This document shows positions 1-11,479 of a stretch of DNA of 64,000 nt, one piece after another. The position numbers were made by a program, and so were the translations under genes. The notes under the pieces were generated by a model. That model had not been told where the DNA came from. It ran no database searches and was given only the letters and a program-made list of their open reading frames with translations. Source of the stretch: Sorghum bicolor (lineage: Eukaryota > Streptophyta > Magnoliopsida > Poales > Poaceae); the NCBI RefSeq assembly GCF_000003195.3, contig NC_012871.2:48703862-48767861 (forward strand), written 5' to 3'. The first letter of the stretch is position 1, and every line of letters begins with the position of its first letter.

Positions 1-1014
1 ATTTCTATGCAATATCGGAGTATATTTCTATATATTATTAGAGCATATTTCTATACGTTATTTGTTGGCTTCTTTCTATGCATTGTTTGAACACTTTGAC
101 ATAGATTCTTGGAAAAATTATCTGTATACTTCTACATAATTATATACTTTTCTGGTACATAATTATATACATTTTTTAGGTTGGGGTCGTCATGATGATG
201 GTACAATAGTCCCCTAGAAGGGAGGTTATTTTTGGATTCTATGCGTTGTTCCTCTATTATTTATTAGTGCCTAAAGTGACAATAATGGTTTAGTTTAGGA
301 TTGTCACGATTTTGGATCTCCCACATGGCAAAGTTTTATTAGGTATTTTAAATTATTCGTGCCTGCTAAGACATGTTTATATGTGTTTCTTGTAGCTATA
401 AGGTTTTTGCGCTTACTAAAACATGTTTCTATACCTTTCTTTGCCACCGTAAGTTTTTTACGCTTGCTCAAATATGTTTCTATGTCTTTGTTGTGGTGTA
501 GGATGGTTGGAAGAATTCCTCTATTTTTGGTGTGAGGTCAATGGTGGCTCGGACATCATAGGACATGACTTGCGACGTTCACAACTTCCTTGGCTTGTGA
601 CGGTGGCGTAGTGTGATATTCGATATAGTTGATGGGTTAATGTAAAAAGTTAGTTTTCCATATGTTGTGTTTATATGCTTGGATGATATGAGCGAAACTA
701 TTGATTTCTATGTAACCTCTGTTGGGTTTCAATATTTGGTTAACTGAGTGTCTATGCATGTTGTGAGTTGGGAACATTATGGATAGTCTATGTAGTGTTT
801 TGTATGTTTCATTCCCTTAAAAGGAAGTATGGTGTAAAGTTTCTATACATTGTTGTTCAATTAAATAAACATATCCTCGTGCAAAGAATGGTGTGGGTAT
901 GGGTAGTGATGGTATTAGTTGTAATAGACCCCCATAGCAGGAAGCATGATGTTGTTACAGACAATCATGGTTGTGTCGGGTAGAATGTCCATCTCATGGA
1001 GAGGTTTTTACGCA
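1..1014. other. AT-rich sequence with no recognisable gene
   Basis: No credible coding region is seen. TTTCTATG/TTTCTATA recurs many times (for example near 2, 27, 50, 74 and 476), as in decayed non-coding repeat DNA. The longest open frame starts at 768 and is 71 codons of low-complexity V/W-rich sequence, which I do not consider a gene. Confidence 0.5.
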
Positions 1015-1685
1015 GCAATGAAATTAATTTTTATTCATTGAACTACTAATTTGTATGCAACGTGGCACTAAAAAACCTTTATGCGTATCTTGACTATTGA
1101 TTCTATGTACCTACTAGGTCATCATGTGCCAGCATTCAAATTTCAAAATTTGAAGAAGACAAGATCGTCTCCATGTGGAGATGTTTCTATGTGGTAACAA
1201 AATTAATTTTTATTCATTCAACCACTAATTTATATTCAATGTCGACGCCAAAAACTTTGCTACGTATTTTGACTATTGATTCTATGCATCTAATCAGTCA
1301 TTATGTGTCATGATTCAAATTTCAAATTTTGAAAAACACGAGGTCGTCTTGATGTTTCTTGCTCAGAAGATCTATTCGGATGTATAAAACTTTGTCTCAT
1401 CGTGCGCAAAATTATGATTTTTTTTCAAAAATATATTCACAACGGATCTTGAATCGTGCAAAAAATATCAGGAGTTCAACGGTGAAAACCGTTTTTGAAT
1501 CGGATGTTTTGTTGAGAAATTGTCGTGAAAAAAGGGAAGCGATTAGAGTGGACGCACGCATGCAGACATGTGTCAGTCTATGTCCAGATTACAGAGAGAT
1601 TTTTATGCAGTAACAAATTGATTTTAATTTATACAACAACTAGATTTTTTGCATCGTCGCGATAAAAACCTTTCTGGATATAACA
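1015..1685. repeat. degenerate tandem repeat, about 185-bp unit
   Basis: Three related copies start near 1,015, 1,195 and 1,605. Each opens with a GCAGCAATGAAATTAATTTT-like segment followed by ATTCATTCAACCACTAATTT and AAAAACCTTT. The first two continue through TTGACTATTGATTCTATG and a TTCAAATTTCAAA block. Between copies 2 and 3 lies an unrelated 84-codon open frame (1,359-1,613) with no recognised domain. Divergence between copies is substantial. The class (decayed satellite or transposon interior) is not determined. Confidence 0.55.
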
Positions 1686-2327
1686 CCAAATACCATATAG
1701 TAATACTATGTATACAAGATTTACTTTAAAAAAAAAATCTGACAGCAACACGCGGGGAATTCACCTAGCTAGGAAAATAGTCATTCCAGCAAATTTGAAG
1801 AATGAGCTCATAATACATCAACTTATCTAGAATAGGTTGATTCCCTAAACCAAGCACTCTATTAATGTTAGCTAACAGCAAGAAAAAGATTTGAACACGA
1901 GGTTTTTGCAGTGTCCATTGGAGAAAATTCACTTGGTAATAACAAAGTATACTTTTGATATCCAACAACTTTGAACACAGTTTGCAACATTCACTACACA
2001 AGTTTTGAAGTGATGTTGAGGACAGGTACGCAGCACTATTACCACAATCGTACAATATCAAAAACAGTGATATAATTTTCGGTTAGGTATTCAGACATCG
2101 AGCACTTTTGATCTTTAAAGAAGTGTAAAAAAACCCAAATACAGTGCAACATCAGTTATCTTCACAAACAAAACTGGACAGGTCCCAAAAAACTCAGGGT
2201 TCTAAAGAACAAAAGATGAGCACTCCAGGTCCCTTACTCTCGAATGGATGCTTGATCTGTTTATCCTGTCTGAGTGCCTGTGCAATAGTAACAGCCTCCA
2301 TTTTTTTCTTGCCGTAGCAACTTTTCT
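1686..2327. other. 3' flank/UTR of the ankyrin-TPR gene
   Basis: This stretch lies immediately downstream (minus strand) of the predicted stop of the ankyrin-TPR gene and probably holds its 3' UTR. No other coding evidence is seen. Minus-strand frame 2,343-2,196 stays open for 49 codons in a different phase and could be an alternative terminal exon. Confidence 0.4.
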
Positions 2328-5300
2328 TCACTGATGGTCCCCACTACAAATATGGTTACAAGTTATTTTACTTTAGAATCATGACAGCCCAGTACATTGT
2401 GAAAATAAGTTCTTGAGAGTTTTTTTTAAAAGCACATATTGGTACAAGCTTCCTGTGTAGCCACAATTCTCCAAACCAAATGAGAACAAATTTAAGAAAC
2501 ACAGCCATAAGGCAATTGTGTTTTGCACTTTTGCTTCTCTAGAAACAGGATTTGTCAAGATGAGGGTAAAGTACAAAAATTTATGGATTCAAGTACAAGG
2601 CATTACTTGGTATTCCCTCCGTCCACACTTTTCGATTTCAAGTTTGACCAAAGTAATATAAAAAAGTATTAACATTTAGGATACAAAATAAGTATCATTA
2701 AATTAATTATGAAATAAAATTTTGTAGTAAAGCCTTCTTTAGATGTTGGGGTGAAAAGTTTTTGGGCACTATAGCACTTTCGTTTGTTCTTGACAATTAT
2801 TGTCTAATCATGGACTAACTAAGCTCAACAGATTCGTCTCACAAATTACAGGCAAATTGTGTAATTAGTTATTTTTTTATCTATATTTAATGCTCCATGC
2901 ATGTACCGCAGAATTTGATGTGTTGAGAAATCTTGAAAAGTTTTTGGCTCCTTGTTTAGTTCATCCCAAAACCCAAAATTTTTTCAAGATTCCCCCTGTC
3001 ACATTGAATTTTGCGGCACATGCATGGAACATTAAATATAAATAAAAAATACCTAATTCCAGAGCTTGCCTGTAATTTGTGAGACGAATCTTTTGAGCCT
3101 AGTTAGTCCATGGTTGGACAATAATTGCCAAATAAAAACGAAATCGCTACAGAACCCAGAAACTTTTCACCTCCTCAACTAAACAAGGCCCTAGTTGAAG
3201 ACATAAATGTTAATACTATTCACTATAAACTTGGTCAAAGTTAAACTAGTTTGACTTATACAAATCAAATTGCATTATTTTGTGGATGGAGTACTTTTTT
3301 CTCTCAAACAATTAGGAGAACGAATGTCATTGTATTAATAGGTAGAAAACAGTTTGTTTACATGCTGATTCCATGGCTTGGGTTAGTTCTCTAAAAGCTG
3401 CACTATGAACATCCTTTCTTTGTGAGGACAGGGAGAGCAGCCCCTAAAGCTGGGAGAGACCTCAATTATCTAGGAAAAAATACCAGACTTGCCAACCAAA
3501 GGATTAAGAGAAACTTCCCTATTTGACATCAAAACTTAAAATCTTCCCCGTCTATCATCTATTTCATCTTTTGTTCCCTATTTGACACTTCCATCACTTT
3601 TTGGATGTTCAGGTGAAAAGACCATCTTGCTCCTCCTATGTGTTTTCTTAGACATGTTGTGTTCTTGTTGCTGCATATTTTTTTCTTTTATTTATTTGCA
3701 GATGTTTCTTTCACAGTATGCGTAAATACAGCACACCTCAAAAAACACATAGGAGGCGCAAGATAGTATTTTTACCTTGGACCAATGTTCAGCTAGGCGG
3801 CAATTAGGCGGCGGTTAGGCGGCGACTAGGCGCGACTAGTCGCGAATCGGAGGCTCCCCGCCTCGCCTATGGGGGTAGGCGGAACCTAGGCGGCGGCGGC
3901 GGCGCCGGCGCCGGTGGGGCTGGAGAGCATCCGGGCGGAGCTTCGGCAGGGCGGAGCATCCGTGCGCAGACGGCGGAGAGCGCCGCGGGCGCGGGCGCGA
4001 GGAGGAGACAGTCGCCGGCGGGGAGGAGCAGCGCGGGCGACGGCGTGCGCAGAGAGAGGGAGCAGCGGGAGAGGGCGGCGGCGGCGGCAGCGGGCAGAGT
4101 CGCGACTCGGGGACTCGCGAGTCGCGACGCGGCTTGCGGGGAGACGGGGTCACGGGAGGGATGAGAGAGTTGGGCTAAAGTGGGACGTTAAATGGGCCTT
4201 CTATTCTTTCCCCTTCCATTACTACTACTTATCTATTGTTTTTTCTTTTCTTTTAAGTGTTTATACATGTATTAGGTCACCGCTTAGCAAAACGCCTAGA
4301 AACACCTAGGCGCGATTACTCCCGACTAGGCGCTAGGCGGAGGGTTAGCGCCTAGATTCCGCCTAGCGCCTAGCTGATCTTTGCCTTGGACTTAACGTTG
4401 TTATAACCAAAAATGGACGGAAGTGTCAGATAGGGATCAAAAGATGAAATAGATGACATATATGGATGATTTTAATTTTTAGGTTTCGGTATCAAATAGG
4501 AAAGAAGTTTTTCTAGTGTCAAATAGACAATTTTCTCAACGATTAAACAAAATACAAAAGAGGTTACCTAGATGCTGTGTCAGTTAGTTTGCTTTCAAAA
4601 TCCAAGTGCAAACCAGACATGAGTACTTCACAGGCCCTGTCATACTCCTAAACAAAAAAGTGCAAATACATGATGTGACGGAGAATATGGAAAATCAAAT
4701 GTCATTGCTACTGAGTAGCCTAGCACACCTCACCTTCACCAGTATCAGAGCTGCTCCTTGAGCATAACAAGACTTTGATAAGTCTGGTTCCATACCTTTA
4801 TAGGTATCAGCATCATACATAGCATTGCTTTTGTCACCGGTATGCAGTGAGCAAAGGCTCCTCTTCGCATACAAGGTTGAATTACCAGGGTCAGTCTCCA
4901 CTGCCTGTAGCCACCAAGTGTTATTAACTATTAAACCGAAGGTAAAGCTGATCCATAAATGGCGCTACTTATAGCCAATCATAACATATGCAAATATACT
5001 TGACAATTTTAATCTTTAAGCATTCAAACATTAACAAACATGGCAGCCATCTAATTCATAAGGATCCTTCTAACGAAGTTAAAATTAATTGAGAATCTTC
5101 ACTGAAGAAGGGACTCAAAAAGTGGCTGATAAAAGTTCGATAACTAGATCACCAGTTTTCTGGAGGACATATGACCAGATTTGTGTCCTTGGAACTTCAA
5201 CATTAAACCCATAAAAATAAAAGCCAATGACTACAGGGAAGTCAGAAGATGAGTTGAAAGAGAAGTACAACTTAAATTAATGGAATGAATAATGCAATAA

Positions 5301-8300
5301 TTAACTTTATTGTATTCCATCATCTGAGAAAAGAATTAACCTTAGTATAGAGATTCAATGCAAGAGCATAATCCCTGTCTGAGAATGCAGCATCACCATT
5401 TGCCTCAAAATCAGGTTTATCGTTCTCATGGAGAAGAGGGTCCTAAATAACATGGACAGCTGAAAGTCAGATAGACAGATGGATCTTTGATGGAATGGAA
5501 AAAACATTTTCCGAACAAGGGATATGGCATAAATTCTTTAGCAATATTTTGCCCATACTTGCAGGTTTGGTCTCGAAAGTTTTGCATGTTGAGTAATTCC
5601 TTCGATGCTCCAGTCTGCAACTCTAGCCAAAGGTGTCGTGACAGGGAGAAGAATCTCAACACATTCCTGCCATCCTTTGATTGCAGCAATTTCTATGGGT
5701 ACTCTACCATTCTGTTAACAATGATATCAGAGACATTTTACAAACAACCTCATGAGAGCATAGGGGAAAACAAAGACGTCCTGTCACACAATGAGTATCT
5801 TTTAAGTGGTTGCCACACAATGATTGCTATCACTAGAATGTGGGAAGGCATTATACTCCAAGAAAATTAAGATCTTTAATGAGTGCAAGGAATTACATGT
5901 GAATTTCCAGGTTATATATTTGTATTAGCATGTAGTGGAATATCAGAAAACCTAGTCAATCTCTCAGGCCTCCAAAACAGGTAGTACCAGAGAGGCCCGA
6001 TGGCTACTAATGCCTCCCTACTCACAAACAACTCTTCTCAAAATCTCAAGACAAAGGTGATGATTTGGAATCACATTCAAAGGAACCAGGAAAGGAGAGC
6101 TCTCTCCACCTTTTATGACCTATTCTTTGACTCTTAACTAAAAAATGCCGGTTTTAAGAATGAGTGATTGCCCTTCCCCCTTCCTACCCAATCGAGAAAG
6201 AGGATGGCTGATACACACAGTTCCACTAATGAAAGGTATAGAGTATATGTATTATCATTCCCATTGATCTTTGGGCATATCTAAAGAACAGGTGCAAGAA
6301 AAGCAGGACAGATTCTTTCAGTTCCTTTGCTCGTTTCTTCACAGTCCCATGAAGGATCATGTCAACTTCAGTATCAGTAAAACATAAAATTCTTTTCAAA
6401 TTTTTGTTGAGAGATGACATAGGATATTGAAGTGGAGAATTTTACCCTAAAATGTGTACCCAGTTGTGGGCAAATACTAAATTCACTAGTTTCACATTAG
6501 TTAAGCTCATGAGCATAAGATTGTTCAACTGTTTTTTTTACTTTTATTAGAAAAAGAACTATATTCCATCTTCTAACCTATAACAATTGTTATCAAACAG
6601 TGCCTCTAATAAAATACTCTAAGCAGGAGTACAACAAGATTATGGAATGTTACTGCAAACCCTTCTCTTTGCAATAACTTTACAAGATTATTCATAGATT
6701 GGCAATCTACAACATTAATAAGAGTGACAACAAACAAGCCAAATAGCAGGGTAAAACTCACATTGTCAGGTATATTGGCATCAGCATCAGCTTTTAACAA
6801 ACATTTTACACAATCAGTAAAGCCAGCAGTTGCTGCTCCTATCAGTGGAGTTACAGGCTGACCAGCATTGACATCAGCACCAGCCTACAACATGGAATAT
6901 GGACTATACATCAAATAAACTGGAACTTATGCTCATCCTAGGAATGACAAAACTAAACTTGATCAGTTTCCTTGGAAAGATATTCATGTGGTTATTGCAC
7001 CTTAATGAGTAGTTCCACACCTTCCAATGAACGAGCAAAGACTGCTGCTTTCAGTGGCGTATGCACTAAAAGAACTGCTGCATTAGGCTGAACAAAAAGA
7101 GAAAGAACACATTACTTATCGTTTTTTTTCGACATATCATTAGGCATAAGTCACATAGTGTAATGTGACAATGTTTAGGTGAGATCTAGCTTTCATCAAC
7201 AGAACCCCTAATGCATAGACTAAATAAACATCCAAACATCACAATTGTTTGTATGGCTATACTATGTAACTGATTATGATCCATGCTCCATGCTAACACA
7301 TGTGCAAGCTGGTGTACTAACTACCCACTACCCAGTATCCATGGACAAGCAAGCATTTCCATTGACAAGGCAGGAAAAATCCAGGACAACAGATAAGGTC
7401 CATCACACAGGAGTAATAGGTTGAACTATAATATGGTTTGACCATGACTGATGACTGATCTTATAGGGTTGTTTAGACCGCAGCTTTATCGAAACCACCT
7501 TTATTTGAAGGATACCTTTTTGGGTATAGAAAGCCAAGATAACAGAAGATAGTTTTTGCTAAAACTCAATTTATTGAATGAATAACTTTGAACTGTTTGT
7601 AAATCCCCCGCCCGTCAAAAGAACTCATAATTAAAGCTCAGCCATAGCCAAACAGTGTTTTTGCTATATTCTCTCGTAACTACAACAACGCAAAATCCAT
7701 GTGTTAGATAAATGTAGGGGGGAATGTATTTTAAGAAAATTTGACATTAAAACCATCAGATCAATATGCAATACAATCAAGAATTATGGTTTAGCATGCG
7801 GTATCACCTGGTAGACATGAATTAGATCAAATATAATTAACAAGGGGCACATGAACAAAAGAAGTTTAGAAGTCCTCTCAAATTGGGCTGGCTAATAAAA
7901 CAAGAGTCCTAATTCAGCTTGGTCAAGCATGTAAAACTAGACTTAAAAAAAATCCATTATCGGACCAAGTTCATAGAACTGGAGGGTTAGAAATATACAG
8001 TAAAAAGAAAAACTTAATCATTTCTATGCCCAAACAAAACTGTCCAGCTGCTTCATTTAACATGTATAGAGTACAACACATCAATACAGCATATATCAGT
8101 AAGAAGAGCGTTACATCTGCCTGATGCTGCAACAATATTTCCATCATTCTAGCATTTCCACGTTGACAAGCAATGTACAGCGGAGTTCTTTTCTCCCACA
8201 TAGGGTCAACATAAGCTCCTTTGGACAACAATAACTCTGCTAGTTCACATGCATCTAAACAAAAGGAAAGTACAAATATTATATTATTACCTTTCAAGGC

Positions 8301-10632
8301 TATAATAAATGATCAATACTTTCTATAAATAAAATGCAAACTTGTGGCCAAGAGCTTAATAGTTAAAATAACTATGCTAAGAATTACAAACATGTTTTGA
8401 AGAAGCAATAACCAAACTGGGTAAATAAATTGGCTGTTTAAGCTTACCAGCTTAGATAATAAGAAATGATCAATACCAATTTTTAAGTTAAGCAATGTAC
8501 CACCAACTAGCCAGACAAAAATACTGCTGTCCACCCAAGGTTAGCCCTTTATTGGCAAATCCTGACTTCATTATATATGTCTACATGATTGGAACCATTA
8601 TGGCAAGTGTCTGGCTCACTCACTGCAGGTTCAAGCAACTGAAACAGGTTTATCCTAGTCTGAGTTGTGCTCAAGTGCAATAAATGTATCTGAATGATGA
8701 ACCCAGAGAATGGAAGTTGTTCCTATTGGTTAAATATAGAAGCCCCAATTTGATCACTAAACAGTTCCTGTTATCAACCCTAGTTGGTATATAGCTACAA
8801 AGAGCATCCAGTGTAATAAGAAGAAGACTTGAAATTTACAGCAAGAAATATATTGGCAATTGAAAAAAAATGTTTACATGACACAGAAAAGACTTGTCAT
8901 GATAAACCTAAAATAAAGCTCAAAGAACTAGCTAAATAAAATCTGAAACACATATTCAAGGATACAGAGAACCTTGAGCTGCTGCAGTATGGAGAGGAGT
9001 AACCCCATTGCTGGCTGCTTTGCTTGGATCAGCATCATGAACAAGAAGAAACCTTATAACTGCTGAGCACCCATGTTGTATTGCAAGGATTAGAGGTGTC
9101 ACACCTGGCAGCAGCATAAGAAACAGAAACAGTTCATCACAACTATCAGATTTCCTTGCCTCCGAAAGAAGAATATATAATCAAGAATCTTAGCATCCTA
9201 AACGTATCTTAGATCATTGCCAACCAGGTTTACAGGTTAATTATGGAAGGATATTAAAAATAAAGGGGAAGATCAATCACTCACAACCCCTTAATTGTGT
9301 GAATTCTACCTTGCCAATTTCCATACACATCATGCATCAGAAACCAACTTTTGAATAACTTCTCTAAGGTAGACAAAGTTGTAAGAAAGCCATTTAGCAT
9401 TTGAGTATGCACCAAAACCAATAAAATTATGGGGTACCTTTGAAATTTACACTAAGGGTTTGTTCGGTTAATCCCCAATCCGAGGGGATTGGAGGCCATT
9501 GAAGGGGATTGAGGGGGGGGGGGGGGGGCTTGACTTGCAGGGATAAAATTCCCCTCAATCCCCTCCAAGTCCCTTGGATTGGGGAATAACCGAATAAACC
9601 CTAAAGTAGCTAATGATAGCATATTGCCCCCATATGTTTTGATGGAAATTGAGAGGTAAATTGGTGAGAACCAGCCTCTACAAAAATAATCCTTCCTTCA
9701 CAAGATCTGACATCTGCAGAATCACACATACTGAGGAAAGGATGTAACACTGGTTGCAAACTTGCAATTACCATCTGCTCCGATACATAGCTTGTACGAT
9801 CACTCACCCTAAACAGCTCCCAACAGTTTTTTCTCCCAACAACCTAAAATACCTTCGCGCTACACGACACAAACCACAATCATTAATTAATGCACACTAC
9901 ATGCAACCCCAACAACTATCGAAGTCGCTATTGAAACAACTTTTCTATGACATGGAGGTGAGAGAACTAGAAAAGGCATCTCACTAGCGCGCCACAAATC
10001 GCTAAAACCCAGCATTTCTGCGTCTAGGCCCCACGTTTGTATGCTACAATTTTCCTCTTTTGTTATTTCCACACCGTGCCAAATCAGCTGGCGATTTCGC
10101 CAACACTGTTAGGGATGCCCTAGCGGGTGAACGAAACGCGCGAACCAAAGTGGAGAAAAGCAAAATTTTACCAATGGAACCAGTCGTGTCCACATGGACC
10201 TTGAGATCCTTGATCAGGAACTTGCATGTCTCCACCTTCCCTGCCGCTGCTGCTAAGTGCAAGGGCCCGTGACCTCGATTCCACGGGGCCTTGATCTCCG
10301 CCACTGCCTCATCCATGCTCTTCCCCGCCTTTGCTAACCGCTTCGCCAGCTCTGCACAAATCAGTACCCTCAGAAACCCATCCGTACGTCCACCCACCGC
10401 ACAAGCTAACATCAGAATCCAGTCTTCCGGATCCAGGATCAGAGCGCGAAACTGAAATGGCGGGTCGCGTCTCGCGGGACTCACTCTTGACTTGCGGGAC
10501 ATCGCCGGCGTACGCCGCGCTGAGGAGTTTGACCGTGATGTCCTCCACGGAGAGGTTGGCGCTGGGGTTTCGTGCCTGGACTTGCTGTGGGAACGAGGAA
10601 GACCCGCCTGAGTAGGAGAGGGAGGACTCCAT
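2328..10632 (-). CDS. ankyrin-repeat protein with C-terminal TPR (TPR10-like), 11 exons
   Basis: Exons inferred from ORFs and GT-AG sites with consistent phase: 10632-10485, 10351-10172, 9104-8973, 8254-8115, 7087-7001, 6884-6762, 5711-5559, 5442-5341, 4904-4734, 4647-4568, 2343-2328. The start is the ATG of MESSLSYSGG. Ankyrin helices are plain: GPLHLAAAAGKVETCKFLI, TPLILAIQHG, VTPLHTAAAQ, RTPLYIACQRGNARMMEILL and TPLIGAATAGFTDCVKCLL. The last part holds a TPR unit (DYALALNLYTKAVETDPGNS ... ACEVLMSGL). The layout matches plant ankyrin-TPR proteins such as Arabidopsis TPR10, whose TPR binds Hsp90/Hsp70 tails. Here the usual clamp residues look replaced: GD where GN is usual, YAKRS where SNRS is usual, and CYAQG where CYREG is usual. 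Chaperone binding is therefore doubtful. The last junction gives an early TGA and is the least certain part. Introns are rich in MITEs. Confidence 0.8.
2613..3291. mobile_element. Stowaway-type MITE carrying a nested MITE pair
   Basis: The ends are TTCCCTCCGTCCACA on the left and the inverted counterpart TGTGGATGGA on the right, followed inward by TTTGACCAAAG/CTTTGACC-like sequence. TA dinucleotides flank it at 2,611-2,612 and 3,292-3,293, the Tc1/mariner (Stowaway) target duplication. It sits in the last intron of the ankyrin-TPR gene. Its unusual size is due to the inner insertion at about 2,732-3,191. Confidence 0.75.
2732..3191. mobile_element. two inverted copies of a GGCCTTGTTTAGTT-type MITE
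   Basis: The second copy (about 2,946-3,191) runs from GGCTCCTTGTTTAGTT to AACTAAACAAGGCCC. It contains the signature segments GCGGCACATGCATGGA and TGTGAGACGAATCTTTTGAG. The first copy (about 2,732-2,945) carries the same segments in reverse orientation (CAGATTCGTCTCACAAATTA, CCATGCATGTACCGC). The two are joined at their heads, making a long imperfect hairpin. This MITE family is very common in Sorghum-like genomes. Confidence 0.7.
3511..4510. mobile_element. foldback element with about 90-bp inverted arms
   Basis: Left arm 3,511-3,600 (CTTCCCTATTTGACATC ... CTATTTGACACTTCC) is the reverse complement of right arm 4,411-4,510 (GGAAGTGTCAGATAGGG ... ATCAAATAGGAAAG). A second inner inverted repeat (ATCTTGCTCCTCCTATGTG at about 3,626 versus its inverse at about 3,748) lies in the left half. 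There is no transposase frame. It lies in the last intron of the host gene and is split by a hAT MITE. Superfamily undetermined (MULE-like or Foldback). Confidence 0.65.
3783..4383. mobile_element. GC-rich non-autonomous hAT MITE with perfect 8-bp TSD
   Basis: Terminal inverted repeats are CAATGTTCAGCTAGGCG on the left and the inverse of CAAAGATCAGCTAGGCG on the right (15 of 17 match). The exact 8-bp target duplication CCTTGGAC lies at 3,775-3,782 and 4,384-4,391, and 8 bp is the hAT superfamily hallmark. Subterminal regions are packed with TAGGCG/CGCCTAG units, typical of transposase-binding arrays. The interior is more than 70% GC by eye, unlike the AT-rich surroundings. Long arginine-rich open frames here are compositional artefacts. 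Confidence 0.85.
9456..9601. mobile_element. 146-bp MITE with TAA target duplication in intron 2
   Basis: Inverted ends GGGTTTGTTCGGTTAATCCC and the inverse of GGGTTTATTCGGTTATTCCC are flanked by TAA at 9,453-9,455 and 9,602-9,604. A TAA duplication suggests the PIF/Harbinger (Tourist) class. An uninterrupted G-run (about 18 G) sits near the centre. It is inside the intron between exons 2 and 3 of the ankyrin-TPR gene. Confidence 0.75.
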
Positions 10633-10835
10633 ACAAAGGGCTCCGCAAGATTCGCGCAGGTTAGGGTTGATTGGATTTCGCGATAAGGGGAGCCGCGAGG
10701 GGGAGGGGGAAATGGAAGAGGGCGGGAAGCGTGAGTCGGCGATCTCCGCATCCGTACAGAAGAAGCCAAGATCGTCCCGGGCCCAATCGCAGTTTTTGTA
10801 TGGGTCTCCTGGGCCAATAAGACAGTCGGGATCGC

Positions 10836-10857
10836 TTTTTTTTTTTTTTTTTTTTTT
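10836..10857. repeat. 22-nt poly-T tract upstream of the host gene
   Basis: An uninterrupted run of T lies about 205 bp upstream of the ankyrin-TPR start codon. Poly(dA:dT) tracts disfavour nucleosomes and are common in promoters. Function here is inference. Confidence 0.6.
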
Positions 10858-10869
10858 GGGGATCATTCT

Positions 10870-11479
10870 ACCTATGGTCGAAGAATGTTCCCGTCAAACT
10901 TCAAAAGCACACTTTTTTTACTCCTAAACTCTCAAGATCATCAAGATTAACTTCTTACCCTATTTTGAAGAGGTTTGAAGGAAGTTTTGTATTTTTTAGT
11001 TAAAATCCAATAAATGCTTGATTAAGGTTTTTAAACCACAAAAGTTTATCTAAACTTTAAAAATGAAAAAAAATAAAAAAGATAGATTGGGATAGGATAA
11101 ATCAAAATAAAATATTTAAAGCTCGTGAAAACATATTGAGAAATTTTGTAGAAAAATGAAAAAATGTCTAGAAATTTTCATAACATTCTAATCTATATAC
11201 AAACATGTTTTAAAAACTTTGCACGGCACACCACGTTATGTCTCCAAGTGAAGCGGGCATACTTTAGGCGGTGCCAGGTGTTGATGGCTACTAAATGTCA
11301 ATTCCAACCATCAGCAATGCATCAAAATAAAGGCTAAATCAATATCAAGTGTAGTATTTTTGTTTCAAAAAAGTGTTGTTCCACTTGTACTTTAAATTAT
11401 TTGGATGGCAGTGGCAAATTGGCAAAATATTCAAATATGAAGCACCAGGAGCATGTGGGAGAAGGTAGGGCAACCAAAG
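10870..11479. other. intergenic, no recognisable feature
   Basis: AT-rich sequence between the ankyrin-TPR promoter and an LTR relic. I see no open frame, RNA gene or clear repeat boundary in it. Confidence 0.5.

Noticed and set aside
3836..4309. Arg/Pro-rich open frames on both strands
   Set aside because: They coincide with the GC-rich hAT MITE bounded by an 8-bp duplication. Low-complexity frames on both strands are a base-composition effect.
7470..7690. Possible hAT-like MITE in intron 4 (GGGTTGTTTAGACC / AGCCAAACAGTG ends)
   Set aside because: The ends match only loosely and no target duplication could be placed.
10044..10866. Long minus-strand open frames of 185 and 257 codons around the host gene start
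   Set aside because: They read through introns 1 and 2 and the poly-T tract. Only the exon parts given for the ankyrin-TPR gene are conserved-looking.
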